From positions 17,872,211 through 17,936,210 of the forward strand of contig CM075104.1 in the NCBI GenBank assembly GCA_037576195.1: a stretch of 64,000 nucleotides of DNA, in the 5' to 3' direction. Both the position numbers and the translations under genes were made by a program. This stretch comes from Phytoseiulus persimilis. Lineage: Eukaryota; Arthropoda; Arachnida; Mesostigmata; Phytoseiidae. Of the stretch, positions 1-12,348 are shown piece after piece (the stretch's first letter is position 1; each line of letters opens with the position of its first letter). The notes below the pieces were generated by a model, which saw only the letters and a list, made by a program, of their open reading frames with translations, searched no databases and was not told the origin of the DNA.

Positions 1-3000
1 AATCAGAGAAGCCGGAGGAAAATCGCGCCCCTCCTGAAGAGGTATTATGCCCCGCTAGGAATCTTCCTGCCGTCGAGTCGGCATTCTGGAAACGAGAGCG
101 TTCTTTTCGAAGCACGACTAGACGCTGAAAAATGACTGCACCGAGAGGTGGAACACGACAGGAGCAAACCTGGCAGCGTTCGTGATTGGAAATCGTTCGT
201 CAGAGCATATTCCCTCTTCGCTCTCCACTGAGGAGTCGAAGCAAATCGGGGCTGCCTCCCGCGGCCAAGAGGGACCGCAAATCGTTCGACTCCGCTGCCC
301 CGCTCAGCCCGAAGGTAACTTGAGATTTGTTCTTTTCCGTACAAGGAACTCGGGGAACGGACGGATCCATAACTGAAACTGCCTTGCGCGATACATCGAT
401 ATACCTTGTGTGACCGTTAGAGCGCTCTCATTTGCGCTAGAGACAACGAGGAAGCGGTCATTCTCATTGCCCTCGCTAAAATATGGATTCACGCAAACAT
501 CACCTCAATGCAATACGTCAATCAGCCTAACGATTCCCCTGCTCTCGGCGAACGTCGGACTTTCGGAGCCGTCGTTGTCGGAAGCCCTGACGGCTTTCTC
601 CGAAACAAGTTTCCTTCCGCGACCACCCTCCTCTCGTCTCCGTCCATTCCGCAGAGAAAACAGCAGACTCAGAAGTCAAAGCAGAGAATACCGACGTCAG
701 ACCAGACAAAGGATCGTTTTTCTGCGTAACAATGCGACAAAAGGGTTCCCCGTGTTCCCGCCAGTTGATATCAGGCTGTGTATGAGGATTGCATGTGATC
801 TACATGAATATAGGTAGACCTGCGGCGAGCTGTGGTCTGCTGTACAGGGACTGACACCAATAAGCTCTCGCGTTACGCGACAGACGAGGCGGTAAGTGTA
901 AAGCCGTTTCGATGCCACTGCCAGACGCAAGCGGCCAGACTCGACGCCCGCGCAGCGCACGATCACACGAAAATTTCACGCCGGAATGATCAGTCTTGAG
1001 CCGACAGACGTCTGCAGGGTGCCTTTCGGGAATCGGGCTCCAGTCTTGAATCGGCACGTACATGCTGACTCCGTCCACAGAATCGGTCGATTAGCTGATT
1101 GCACCAAGCGTGCGTGAAGAGAGGAAAAACCTCTCGGAAATATGAGAGCTCTTGAGACTCGATACCGGTCCTTGCACGTGATTCGATCCGCAATTATCCT
1201 CCCCGAGTTTGGATCCCGTCGAACTCACGCGTTCGTGCTTAGGGCTCAGGTCATCTCAGCCGCCGTTTGTCTAACCGCTGTACTTCAAGCAGTCCCTCGA
1301 ATCTCGATCAACACCGATATCGAGAATTTGCAGTTCTTTTCCAAAGTCCCCGGGTGTCTCATCCTCCACCTTCCGTCCGGTGGCTTCCCGGTATTAAGAC
1401 ACACACATGTTTGCCTCGTTTGATGAGGCCGCCGGGAAGCAGTAAAGCGGAAAGGTCATCTTGGCCGAGTCCTCGGAGCGAGCCCGCTTCGACCCAGCGC
1501 AGCCGGCGTAACGCGAACTCCAATTTGGGGAGCTTTGACGAGCTGCACAAGCTGCCCTCAAGCAGCCAGCTTACCGCGGAGTAGTCAACAGTCGTATGAA
1601 GCCTAGGACGAAGCCCTTCGATTCCAATCAAATAATCCGATCCTCTTTGCAGGATCAATGAGAAACGGGAGGATCAAATTTTTTAGTCAGATTGTCGCTA
1701 TTCCTCCTCATCCCGCGGTCAAACGAAACCTTGAGACTCACAACGCGGAGACGACCTAATCAAGTAGCGACGATTCCGGATTCTCACGAACAATGTATTT
1801 GGGAAAGAATCCGCATGGAGTCGTGAAGGCTTCGGCCGGCAGAGATTGGAAACCGCAGCCTTGTGGGCTCAGCGTAATCGTATGATCCCCAGCGAAGTCG
1901 ATCCGCCGGAATCCCGGGGAGGCTTCGCTACCATTCATCTCAGAGGTTCCAACGTATGTACACGTGTCCTTCGAGGCGTCGTCCGACAGCAACCGTTTCG
2001 CGATAATTAAACTGACCCCGCTGAGCGGAAGCAGAGCTTTCTCTGGTAAACAGGGACGGATTCCAAGTCCACTTTCGTATACCGAGTCGGAAGTCTGCCT
2101 CGACGAGACCGCTGACTTCAGCTTCAACGAAGCTCGAAATATCTCCGCTCACGTAAGATCGTATTGTATCATGGTCTCCGTGTGGGACAGACGTGCAACT
2201 GATTCAGCTGCACCCGTTCGTGGGGAGAAATAGGAAACCGAATCGCCGTGTAATGCTTGTCAAGAAAAAAAACTCATTCCGGAGCGGCCAGATCGAATGA
2301 GATGCTCAACGAATCACGTGAACCTCCCGTGGGAAGCAATCGAATCAGCCTTCTGCCCGGAGTTGAGACATGGAAAAGTCGAATCGAATTTTCTCAACCC
2401 GCAGACGCTCAGAGGTCGAGTGCACGAAGGGGCTAGAAGCATAGAATGTGCATTCACGAGCCGCCGTATCCGAAGTCTCGTGATGTTCTCGATTAACGGT
2501 CATCCATGTGCGGAGTCGCGCCAAACGACGAATACAGCAGATAAGACGAGAGAAATCGCTTACAAACTCACTCCGCTGCTGATATCGGCTCTTTGCGATC
2601 CTCTTTCGGTTAACCATATTGCTCACACGCTTGATTTGCGAGATCGGGTTTATTTTGGTACCCGCTCACTGAGCCTCAGAGGGCGTGAAAATATACTCGC
2701 GCAGATGTTCGCACACTTGGCTACGTGACATCACGCAGCCCCGGGGCCTTCGTGCGGAAATTCTAGCGTTTCTTGCACCTTGCGAGGAATGAAACAGCAG
2801 AGTAGAGATCCGGCGTTCGCAGCTATGACCTGCAGACGTTGTGGGTCGTTTCCCATTCCATCAAATGAAGAACTCGCCCGGAAAATGGAAGAAGTGTTCC
2901 AGCGATCCCGATGCTCGACCGGAGTCGGTGCAGGAGTCTACCCGCAAAACTCATCAGCGGCGGTCGGATGTGACCATACGGCCAGCGAGAAACGGCCAAA

Positions 3001-3624
3001 ACTGCTGGCTTAGAGAAAGTACCAACGTTTTCGTTCTCCAGCTTGCTACGTCAGGCGACCGAGTGTGACACTGGATGCTTTCAAGAGGTGCCCGACCCCG
3101 ATCCTTTGACAGAGGTAGAGCAGGAGGATCTGAGTTGTTACCTGACCAGACTTTCGCACAATCGAATCCCTCGAGGCCGTTTTTCTGCGCATATGCGACC
3201 CCACGCACGGAACCATCTCAGGACTTTCCATGAAGAACCACGAGAAATGACTGAAGGGTCTCTTGATGAAACATTCATCGGATAGATCTTCAGTTATGAT
3301 TTCCATACTCTCGCAACCATGCAACCTGATTCAGTATGGGTCGCGCGAAGGAGAACGAAGAGTTGAAGTTCCCCCAGACGGGATGTGCACTTCCGAAGGA
3401 GTTCCGGTTCCGTTTCGAAGGAGTTGAACACATCGCGGGGATTCAGCAAAAACATTCCTGGCGAGAATTAGAAGCAGAAGTTTTTCCAAGCATTCTGCGA
3501 CTCGATTGTGTCCTCGTGAACGCCTTTCATCCCATTATCCTGCTACTCGGATTCAGTGATAGACAAGGGAGTACGCTTCGAAACATCGTTTCCCGCCTGG
3601 AGATGAGTTGATGCAAATTGAATT
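1..3624. other. Unassigned, no gene recognised
   Basis: I see no domain, RNA gene or repeat I can name in this stretch. Around 1756-2151 the plus strand and two minus frames are all open at once. The plus frame from about 1900 ends at a GTAAGA donor-like site near 2151, and the minus frame runs to a stop at 1756. Either could be an exon, but neither strand can be preferred from sequence alone, so no gene is called. Confidence 0.5.
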
Positions 3625-4059
3625 ATGCTGTCCTCCGTTAACGAGTCTTTGGGTACCGTAAAAAAGACCGTAGTTAATCAACGCCGAACTCCGTTGCGAG
3701 TTCGTTGTAGTTGTCCGGAGAGCAAGGATTTTTTCGCGAGCCTCCAAGGACGAACGTTCAATTCTGTTACAGCATTTCTCGTATTCCGTTGGGGCAGTAG
3801 ATGGGTACATCGGATGGCTGCCCGAATTCTACAGACACCGGACATGAGCTCATGAGACGATGCCCTGCCTCGATTCTTGGTTGCGACTGTCAGTGGCGTA
3901 TTCAGGTGAGGCACGATTTCATGCCAGCACTTTCGTTTAGAGCAGCGAATAACGATCCTCGTGGAGATTTCACGATCGGGGAATAAGAAAACATTGCTGC
4001 TTGAGCTTTGGTTCGCGACAGATAACCGACTGCAGCCGACACCATCAGAGACCCGTTGA
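3625..4059 (+). CDS. Candidate two-exon gene, unknown protein
   Basis: I do not recognise this protein. The model joins 3625-3804 to 3928-4059 and gives 103 residues. The first exon starts at an ATG with A at -3 and is open for 60 codons. The donor is a weak GTACAT, and the acceptor follows a short pyrimidine run and ends in CCAG. Both exons meet in phase 0. The second exon encodes a charged, leucine-rich segment. The opposite strand carries an uninterrupted frame of about 204 codons (3678-4292) that starts at TTG, so the coding strand is uncertain. No poly(A) signal is visible nearby. This is a weak candidate resting only on open frames and phase agreement. Confidence 0.17.
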
Positions 4060-7051
4060 GACTCATGATACAACAATCCACGGTTTGTGAGAGACCCATG
4101 GCTCATCATCATCGGTTGTCTTCGGACAGATCTCGCATATCCCAGAGAGAGATTCTCGCGTTGACGCCCAGAACCTCCAATGAGCCCTTCGCTCCACGGT
4201 CTTATTGTTCCGGCATCTGAGACGTCCAGAGCAATCGTGTTAGGATCTCGAGGGACACGACAGTTTTCAATGTTCTGGCGCTGCGGATCCAAATAAGCTT
4301 CAAACCGACAACCTTTTTAATATTCAGAGTGACCGTAAGTACCTTTGTCGAGTTCTGCTTCTAGCGTCGGAATCTGATTCATGGAAGGACACTCACAACG
4401 AGGTAAACCATCGCACCACACATTTTCCCCACGGTTAAATCACAACGTGGATCGATTCACTTCACGGACGCTTCGGAGCTGATTCGATTCACATATCTAG
4501 GTCTTTTCCCCTCAGGACGCAGAAGTCGACAAGACCTCACGTGTTGCACCAAGTGCGAGAAGTCCCACATTGGGAGAGAGTCTCACGGACCTTTCTCATC
4601 GGGCAAGGGCCTCAGGAAGTGCAAGCAGCTATGCTCACAACGCGAAAGCTCTGCGTCTGGACACTGGGCATGGAAAACTGACAGGCGCGATTGAAACAAT
4701 TTTTTCTGAAGGGCTCCCTTCAGAGGGAGATGACGTCACAAGGCTGCGACATTCTCCATATCGCCGATGTGGATCCTGAGTTGAGATTTCGTTTCTCATT
4801 CTGGAAAATGTTGCAACTCTTGTTGCAGACAAAACTTTCAGAGATGCTGGGATGCAATACGAAAAACTTAAGGAAGGGCGAAGAACTCAATCAAGACGAC
4901 CACCATTGACAAGCACAACTCCACATTCAAAACCAAGCATGTAGAGTCTGAGTTATCGAGTGTCCGTCCGTTGTCGCTCTATTCACGAATGAGTGGTCGT
5001 CTGCGGTCAAGTAATCCGAAGAAAATACTACCTGAGAATGGCACCATGGCGTTCACGTGGATATCCGACTTATGGGCCAAGCCGCAATGACAACTCTGAT
5101 TTGCTTGAAGAATTCAGAGAATAACCAAATAAGTGCAAGGTCCAGTAAATTTTCAGATCAGGCACAAGGAATTCGCATATCAGGAAAATTCCGCGGATTC
5201 CGGTTCCGGGGACGCTGAACCGTCATCTGTGATGCAGGATTCATCCTCCATTTGAATGTCCACCCTACCCACCATTTCGTACGGCCAAACTTTAGGCGAT
5301 GACGATGGTCGTAGAAATAACTCCTCATCGAGTTTTTACTCGAGCTACGAATTCTTCCGGAGAGATGATACTCATCGAATCCACCGGAATGTTCATGAGC
5401 CGAAAAATTTTAGATCCGGGAGCGGATCCGATTCTGGAGTTCTGCCGTTAGCGGCATCAAGTATTGTTTTGTTCGGCGACTTGTGGAATCGGAAGGTTCT
5501 CGGAACTCTGCTAAGAAAACGAGGGACGACGCAGCTGCATTGCTCGTTTTTCCCCAATGTGTTACTGTTGGACGTTGGATGAGGCCGACCCCCGGGCAAG
5601 ACTGCGGCTCTATCAGAAGAACACTTGGAGCGACGGAAAACCCGCGCTGGATGGAACCCAGCACCGGTGTTCTCGATCGAAGTGCATGCGATCAAGAAGA
5701 GTCAAATAGGAAGTGAGTTCCTATGAATCTCCCTTCTCCGAAAGTCCCCCGCAGCTCTGAGTAAGCTATATCTGGCTCTTATATGTAGAAGCTGTTTCTA
5801 CACGCTCCGCTTCCTCCTGACCCGAAGCCCGTCTGCTGCAAGGAAAATTTCATCTCGAATTCCATTCGCAAGCCCTCACGTTCTGCCCACGAGTGTCAAG
5901 CAAGAACCGTTGAGCAGCCAGAGGCGTTTCTCTTGCGAATTCATCCATTCAGCCTCTTCGCTCTTTCAGTATATTCAGGAATCTTTTCAAGCTCAGCCAT
6001 CATCCAAGGGCCACCTCCAAATTACGCCTTCCGTAGTCAACGTAACTACGTTCCACTACGGAACGCCAAAGCTACGTTCTACTACGGGTTTCGAAAATCG
6101 ACTTGATAGGTGTTGGGTCGGTGGGAAGTCATCAGCGAAAACATTTCAGGCAGAAAAAAATATCTTAGGCATCTTCTCATTCGCAGTCCGTTCTGGCGAT
6201 TTTTTTCGATGAGAATAACTTCCTCAATTTCTCGCGATAAACGCTCAACCTATGAGACAAATCGTCATCATCAAAATTGTTGAGCACTATGAGGCTCACA
6301 AAATATCCCAACAAACAATCTCTCTCAGACCACCGTTCTCGAGGGGGATCGGAAATTCAGGATGGCCGAAAACATCTCGAAGTTGTATGTAGACTGCGGC
6401 TACGGTTTACCTCAACAAACCACAGAACGCTGAAATCGACCTGCTCGGTGTCTTCCCGTGAGAGTTCATCGAAATACTCGCCTCCGTCAGAAATTGGTCC
6501 ACGATCTCCTTCTTTATGCCTTCTCTTCGTTGCTCCTCTCCACTAATAAGCTCGGAAACGGGACTCGCGTCTCGGTAGCGCACACAGCGTTTGCCTTATC
6601 TTAGTCGTCACCAATATTTGTTTGAGCCTTGTTCTGAAACGAGCTGCTGCTCGAGATCAGGAGGTTCAAAGTATTCGCCTCCTTCAAACGTGAACTCGTC
6701 GATGACTCGGCGTAATATGGACCTGAAATGACTCGTACCATATCAGGTTCTCGCCTCTCCCGAGGATTATTGTCATGAAACTCTATTGTCATGATGAACA
6801 GGTAAGGTACACGGAGAGAGCCCAGATTCAGTGACTCCGCATGTGTTTCCGTCCTGCGGTTCGAGCTATAACAATGTGCGGAGTGTTTTCCGACGGATTC
6901 GTGCTGGATCTCTTGAAGCTCAATACGTCGGGTTTCCGCTTGCTGGATTTCTCCTCAGTTAGAGAGAAAGGTGGACATCGACTCTCACTGTATATAATCC
7001 GCTTCGTCCGTTTGTTTGTCCGGCCCTCCTTCTGAACTATGGATGTGATTC
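4060..7051. other. Unassigned, no gene recognised
   Basis: I see no recognisable gene here. Short frames are open on both strands without splice or poly(A) support. A small cluster of CGTAGT/ACTACG words at 6029-6088 includes an inverted pair (TTCCGTAGT at 6029 and ACTACGGAA near 6054). A perfect CRE-like TGACGTCA lies near 4730, but with no gene beside it its meaning is unknown. Confidence 0.5.
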
Positions 7052-7432
7052 CGGGACCATACTTTTCGGGATCTGGGAAGGAGGTTTCGGAATCGATCGA
7101 TTCATTCACGCAGTCTGGGGAGGGGATTCTGAGATCGATTCGACTATACTTTTCGAGTCTAGGGAAGTTATCCCATGGTTTCTCTGACCTAACCATCCTT
7201 CCCGGAGTGTGAGTAGAGATCCATCCCAGGAGGGTTTTGGAATCCATCTGACCATACTTTTTGGAGACGAAGGAGAAGGTTCCGGAGTCGATTCAACCAT
7301 ACTTTTCGAGGTCCATGGAGGTCATTTCGAGGTCGATCTGACCATTTTTTCCGTGGTCTACGGTGGCTGCTAAGAGGTCGATCTGACCATACTTTTCGGG
7401 GTTCATGGAGGTCGTCCGGGGTCGATTTGACC
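7052..7432. repeat. Degenerate minisatellite, 45-bp period
   Basis: The core CCATACTTTT and close variants recur at 7057, 7144, 7252, 7297, 7342 and 7387. The last four starts are exactly 45 bases apart. Each unit continues with a variant of TTCGGGGTCCATGGAGGTC and then GTCGATCTGA. Earlier units are more diverged and spaced 59-108 bases apart. Because 45 is a multiple of three, the minus strand stays open and would encode 15-residue repeats centred on RKVWSDRP (frame 7189-7455). All three minus frames are open over parts of the array, so I read it as a non-coding tandem repeat rather than a repeat protein. Confidence 0.85.
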
Positions 7433-8617
7433 TTCAGTAACAGCCGAAGAAGCATTTCAGTGTCGGGTCTGAGAGCCTGATAGAGTACAATAACAATATG
7501 TATTCGCCGAATGAGGACTTAGTTTTAGAAATGATTCCGTCCTACTGGAGAGGGAGAGAAGTGCCTCGATGCCAGAAACGCGCGTTGAAGGCAGTCTAAA
7601 CGCGCGAAGCGCGGCCGACTCTAGTCCGCCGGGGGCGGGTTTCTCAGCTTGTGTTTGTTTCTTGTTTTTTCATGATATACATCACATTAAGTGGAAGAAA
7701 TATCTCGAATTTTCCAAGCCAACAACACGATTATGGTAGTATGCGAAATATTCTATCAGGTTATTCTGAGGAGAGCATCGTCATGGAGCATGTATACCAT
7801 TTAACTCGTTGAGGTCTCTTGCGAGCCGGCGGTCTGCATTGTCACGAAAAGTCAGAGACCTGCAGTATTCAAAAGGCTCTTCTTGAGCGGTAGAAGACAA
7901 TTACAGCGACGGATCTCGAGCTTTTTCGCAGCACAGAACACACCGACCGGGTCGATTCCGCGTTCCGAGAAGGTTGGTGAAAGGGAAAAGTTTTGTTGAG
8001 GTTTTTGTGGAACCCATTATGCTGAACAATATATGTGTCTCCATTTCACCTACATCGCGAGCCATTTTCGGAAGAGAACGGACGCATGAATTCTATTGAA
8101 GAACGAGTTTGGTCGAAGTGACTTCAACTCTGCCTCTCTCGATAACCTCCACTTGCCAATGGCCGATCAGGTCCATTTCCGTTCGGTAGTGAGCCACAGT
8201 GAACAGTGGCTACAGCACAATATAGTACGGCCACCAGTGGGGGAGATCAATGGTTTGCTCCGAAGGGCCGTCCCGCAGGGATTTCACGCCTCATTCCATC
8301 GGAATTTGTGGGGGCGAATCAAGCCAGAGAGAGTGACGTTTCGGCTCGGCTTCGAGATTTGAATCGTGAAGATCAAGGACAAGTTCTCGTCCCCACCTCC
8401 AGATGCCATCCCGAGAGTCGGGTCTGGATCAGGGTTCGACATCCCTGACCGAATACCCTGAATAGGCCCTCGGTAGCAAAACGAAGAAATCCGGATCAGC
8501 GGATCCCGTGAGAACATCTCGATCCTCGGGAGCTCTGGGGTTTAGCGGGAATAGCGATAGTTTTTTCCTCGCCGTGATGGAACCCCGGCCTTGGAACACA
8601 GGCGTGCTTCAAAAACC
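7433..8617. other. Unassigned, no gene recognised
   Basis: I see nothing I can name between the minisatellite and the candidate gene at 8618. A plus frame open from 8096 to 8362 has a GTGAGC site near 8189 but no partner exon that I can support. Confidence 0.5.
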
Positions 8618-9769
8618 ATGCCCCAGATGAACTCGTCACCTTCCAGAACGTGGATGATCGGCGAAACATTGCGGGACACTTTCAGGAAGATCAGTCACCC
8701 CGAGAACAGAAACCACGAAGAAATTCCGCGATGGTCGCTCGGACATTATGATTCTATTACTAACTGCGACTCAGTTACCACCCGGTATGGAGTATGTCTC
8801 CATCCGACTAACGGTCACTCGTTCGTCCTGTCATGTTGTCCAATGGTTACAATTCGTAGCCTCCAGCGAACATCAGACAAGCTCCCGTAGCGGGCCAAGA
8901 GACTAGTCCGCTGACGAGTGACGACGAAGGACCAGTAACGAGCGCCGTGAAATCAGAGCCAGCAGTCAGTAATGCTGAGATTCGAGCACGGAGAGAACCT
9001 GAAGATGAACTTGACATCTTTGCGCGAGCTTCAGTGACAATCGGTGACCTGGGTTCATGTGCGGAGTCTATTATGATTCAGGGGCGTCTGCCAGAGGACT
9101 GCTATGGAACGAGCCGGGCAGCTCAACACCAGGGTGAGTATTGTTCGGCTCAGTCAGCAGGCTCTCGACCCTAATGTTAGTTCCAGGGAGGATGACATTT
9201 CAGCGCTGGGACGCTGTAGAGCCTAGTGTGCGTTCCGCCTTCTGTTTTTCTCCCGCTGTCGACAAAAACGTTCGCCTGGAGGGCTCTCTCCTGTCGTATT
9301 CCGAGCAGCTCAGAGGACACTTCAGTGCCTCCAGGTCCCGACTTCTACCGCATTGGAGCATGCGTGCCCAATCGACGTTCCCCGCATTTGCGCCCAAAAC
9401 AGCGTACTTGAAGAACGAACGTCGATGTGAGTAGCTGCGATGGGATGCTCGGGAAGGAAAGTCTGGCGCCCGGGTCCATGACGGGACGCAGAAGATGAAA
9501 GGGGGCTGTCGTTCTTCGGCCAAGAAGCTCCTGCGAGTTCCCCAGTGGCGCCCCGATCGTGCGAAACACGGTCCCACGAAATTTGCCTTCTCGTTCTCAA
9601 CCGCTTCGCCCAGCCGATTTCAAACCTGGTTGCGACCACAATCAGTCCTCCGCTTTCTCGTCAATCGACCACTTCGCATGGAGTAAACGTTGAGTCTATT
9701 TTCACTCTTCTCCCCTTGAAGAGTCTTAGAACCCTGACTGGCACTCCACATCCCTCTGTTTTCGGCTGA
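8618..9769 (+). CDS. Candidate four-exon gene, unknown protein
   Basis: I do not recognise this protein. The model joins 8618-8791, 8860-9133, 9187-9426 and 9546-9769, giving 303 residues. The start ATG has A at -3. Donors are GTATGT, GTGAGT and GTGAGT. The first intron (68 bases) contains a consensus branch-like ACTAAC, and the second is 53 bases. Phases are 0, 1 and 1, and all exons join without a stop. Exon 2 is acidic and serine-rich (TSPLTSDDEGPVTSAVKSEP), as in disordered regulatory segments. No poly(A) signal is obvious after the stop, and the minus strand is open over 9200-9577. Such chains can arise by chance here because stops are rare. Conserved orthologues or transcript reads would be needed to accept it. 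Confidence 0.25.
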
Positions 9770-9885
9770 ACCTCTCAGCCAGCCCTCAGGAGTGTCCCGG
9801 ATTCACCTTTCGGTATTGCTTCAGTAACACTCCCTATCGCCTCGCAAATCCCATTGCGGGCGGTGGGCTTGGGTCTTAAGATGGT

Positions 9886-10024
9886 TCAGATTTAATTCTG
9901 ATATAAATTAAATCCTCTTTTTACCACATAAGAAATTTGTTGTCCCGGCCGGGGATCGAACCCGCGATTGCTAGCTTAGCGTGGCACCCAAGGCGTTGGT
10001 TTATGCCACACGGCCAACGAGCCG
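9886..10024 (-). mobile_element. tRNA-derived SINE fragment
   Basis: Read on the minus strand, the first ~80 bases look like a tRNA-related head. They carry an A-box-like TGGCCGTGTGG and, about 50 bases later, a perfect B box GGTTCGATCCC inside GGGTTCGATCCCCGGCCGGGA. No folding full-length tRNA with a paired acceptor stem is evident, and the head runs on into an AT-rich body, as in tRNA-derived SINEs. That body holds an inverted repeat (GATTTAATT at 9889-9897 and AATTAAATC at 9906-9914, 8-base loop). The downstream limit is unclear and may reach about 9840. I could not find target-site duplications. Confidence 0.7.
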
Positions 10025-10733
10025 AACTCCACATCCCTGACATCAGTGTCTTGTTAGTGATTTCCTCGTTTCGCTATCACCTGCCGAGTTCAGGCTCGAT
10101 ACGCTGCGATCACTTTCTGCGAGCTCCGGTCAGAGATTTTCCAATCTCGAGCAGACAATCAGCTCGAGGGAGGAGTGCGGGGGGAAATGGTCTGATTGGA
10201 GAATTTCCCAGTGAGACCATGTATGGATGAGGTCGGAACTCCGCGAATTGATTTATCTTCGGTTCCGATCTAAACAGCCCCTGAACAGTCTGACAGAGAA
10301 TGCAGGAAGTGGACAGAAATGTCTGCAGAGGGAGGAGCGAAGCTCGGAATCCTGAAGTTGCTGAGCGTTCTAGCGGCGACAATCTCGAGAAAAAATTCTG
10401 ATCATGTTGTGCACAGATTAGGATTAGCAGCGTCTCCTGAGATCAGATGCTCACAGACATGGAGACGACATTCCGAGGTTGAAAGGTCCAGAGGCTTGCG
10501 GGAAACGGGTCTTCATTGAGTCTTGTGAGCTCTCAGAATATTGCTTCGAAGGTCTGCACTAGACTGAACCCCTGAAAGTGGAGCACAGAACCCCACATAT
10601 CCTGTACAGTCTGCCGGAATCTCTGTGGGTTTATCTATCGGCTGGACAGCGACATGATCCGACTTCCATCATTACCAGGATTATTTACCACTGACATCAG
10701 GCTCCAGCTCACGTAGTTCCCAATGCTCGTTCG
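10025..10733. other. Unassigned, no gene recognised
   Basis: I see no gene, repeat or RNA that I can name here. Only short frames without splice or poly(A) support are present. Confidence 0.5.
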
Positions 10734-11516
10734 TTATACGGTTGATGATTCCAGTTTCTCGGAGCTTGAGCGCGGCTCAAATTCGGACAGTAGACATTCT
10801 TGAAATTCTGGCGTAGATGTTGGCGCAGCCGCGTGAAACCAGCATTCCCTTTTCGCAGCCCAAGGGGTAGCGCCGCCTTCGATGAGTTTGCGCCACCTGA
10901 ACGAATTCCTCCGGAAGAAAAGATGTAGAGACAACGAGAACAGCAGCAGCGCTTGGCGCCTCTGGCAAGCTATGCCGTGAGGGGCTTTTAGCAGACATAG
11001 AGGCAATACACTCCACGCAGATCGAGTTCGGTTCCCGTCGATAAAGGCCTGGAAGTGGAATCCCACGCAATTGCCGCCACTGAAGTCATTCGGCGTTGCC
11101 AGCGGCAAATCCACCCTCGATTCATGTCGGCTTCCCATGGCCGACCTGATGTCCGGTGCGGAGAGAGCGTTGGCAGTTTGGCAGTGCTCTGCGCAACGCA
11201 GTCCTCGAAGAATCGACGTGAGACGCAACAGGGGCTGACGCTCAGCTGTTGATATGCAGATCGACTTCCCCAACGCCTCCAAGAATGTTGCCAGAAACTG
11301 GCATGGATAGCGACGAGAGACAGGAGGGACGAGAGGTTCCAACGCTGTCGACTCATATTGACTGGGCCGAAATCTCAAGGTCAGGCGTCGTTTTGAACTC
11401 CCGAACTTCAACGCCGTTCGACGGGGAACAGCAAAACGCGTTTTCTCCGATGCAGTCTCGGTCGCACAAAAGGTGGACCAACTCACTGACCCGGTTCGAT
11501 CAGCGGACAGGCTCAC
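10734..11516 (-). CDS. Longest uninterrupted frame, unknown, possibly spurious
   Basis: This is the longest frame in the window without a stop (about 260 codons). It begins at GTG, and the first in-frame ATG lies about 127 codons in, near 11138. I recognise no domain, signal peptide or repeat in it. Two other minus frames are also open over much of the same stretch (10777-11070 and 10988-11356), which weakens the coding case. A GTGAGT donor-like site lies on the minus strand at about 11488, and no AATAAA follows the stop. It may be an exon of an unrecognised gene, a decayed gene or chance in stop-poor DNA. Confidence 0.14.
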   Translation of the reverse strand: MSLSADRTGSVSWSTFCATETASEKTRFAVPRRTALKFGSSKRRLTLRFRPSQYESTALEPLVPPVSRRYPCQFLATFLEALGKSICISTAERQPLLRLTSILRGLRCAEHCQTANALSAPDIRSAMGSRHESRVDLPLATPNDFSGGNCVGFHFQAFIDGNRTRSAWSVLPLCLLKAPHGIACQRRQALLLFSLSLHLFFRRNSFRWRKLIEGGATPWAAKRECWFHAAAPTSTPEFQECLLSEFEPRSSSEKLESSTV

Positions 11517-12313
11517 TCCGAGAAGCTAAGCAGATGAAGAAGTAGCCAGAATGAATCGGCCCCCATTTGTAGTTGTACTGCTGCGAACGAGGTTATGGAG
11601 TGCTGAGGCCACGTCATCGCGCGACAGAAGAGTCTACTGCGTCGTAATGGATGGTTGTACGGGTGGTTTGCTCTCTCCATGCCTGGTTGCCCGCCCGCCC
11701 GCCTGCCCTGCGAGATAGTTGGCAACGCAAGCGGGCTAGGCAGGTCACGGAGCGAAATGTGTGTCAAGGATTGTCGACCCTGGCCGCGGCCTCCGCAAAC
11801 TTTCCTTCTACATCGATCGGGGGCAGCGAGGCTCCCCGGGGCAGTTGCGACTGATTTCGAATGCGCGTTTTACATCCTCCGTCTTGGTTCACGAGGGACT
11901 TCTGTAGGCCGTGGTCGAATCCTGCATTACGATGAGTCCTGCGGGCGTTCGAGCTCTCGCAGGCCGGGAGTGGATGAGAGCAGCCAGACGGCCACACGGC
12001 CCATTCGTCTGGAACGCTCGGATCAGGAAGGCACGCCCAGGTCAAGCTCTCTCGAGGGTGGACCGATTTACATTTCGATCGTTTCCGAATGTTATATTCC
12101 TCGAACGCAATCATAGTGGTGCACAAAGAAGCCGTGCCCGATGTGGATGTTCCTCGTAATGGCTCTACCACTCGAGAAACTGCGACAGTTCTCGAATGCG
12201 AACAATAGTGGAGCTCACTTGACTTTGAGCTCCCCCGACCGCCGATCGTTAGAAATCCGCAGCACCGACTTTTTCCCAGGTGAGGATTCCTGTGGGAAAC
12301 TATCGGAGGTAAG

Positions 12314-12348
12314 ATGCCCGAGGCCAACGGAGGGTTGGCCTCGGGCAT
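12314..12348. repeat. Perfect 15-bp inverted repeat, hairpin
   Basis: ATGCCCGAGGCCAAC at 12314-12328 is followed after a 5-base GGAGG spacer by its exact reverse complement at 12334-12348. The stem is two-thirds G+C and has no mismatch. It is too short for a usual animal microRNA precursor. It could fold in RNA from either strand, act as a cruciform, or be the remnant of a foldback insertion. Confidence 0.9.

Noticed and set aside
3678..4292. 204-codon minus-strand frame as a gene
   Set aside because: It starts at TTG, has no domain or poly(A) signal, and overlaps plus-strand frames with equal support.
9940..10024. A functional tRNA gene on the minus strand
   Set aside because: A and B boxes are present, but I could not build a paired acceptor stem and the sequence runs into a SINE-like body.
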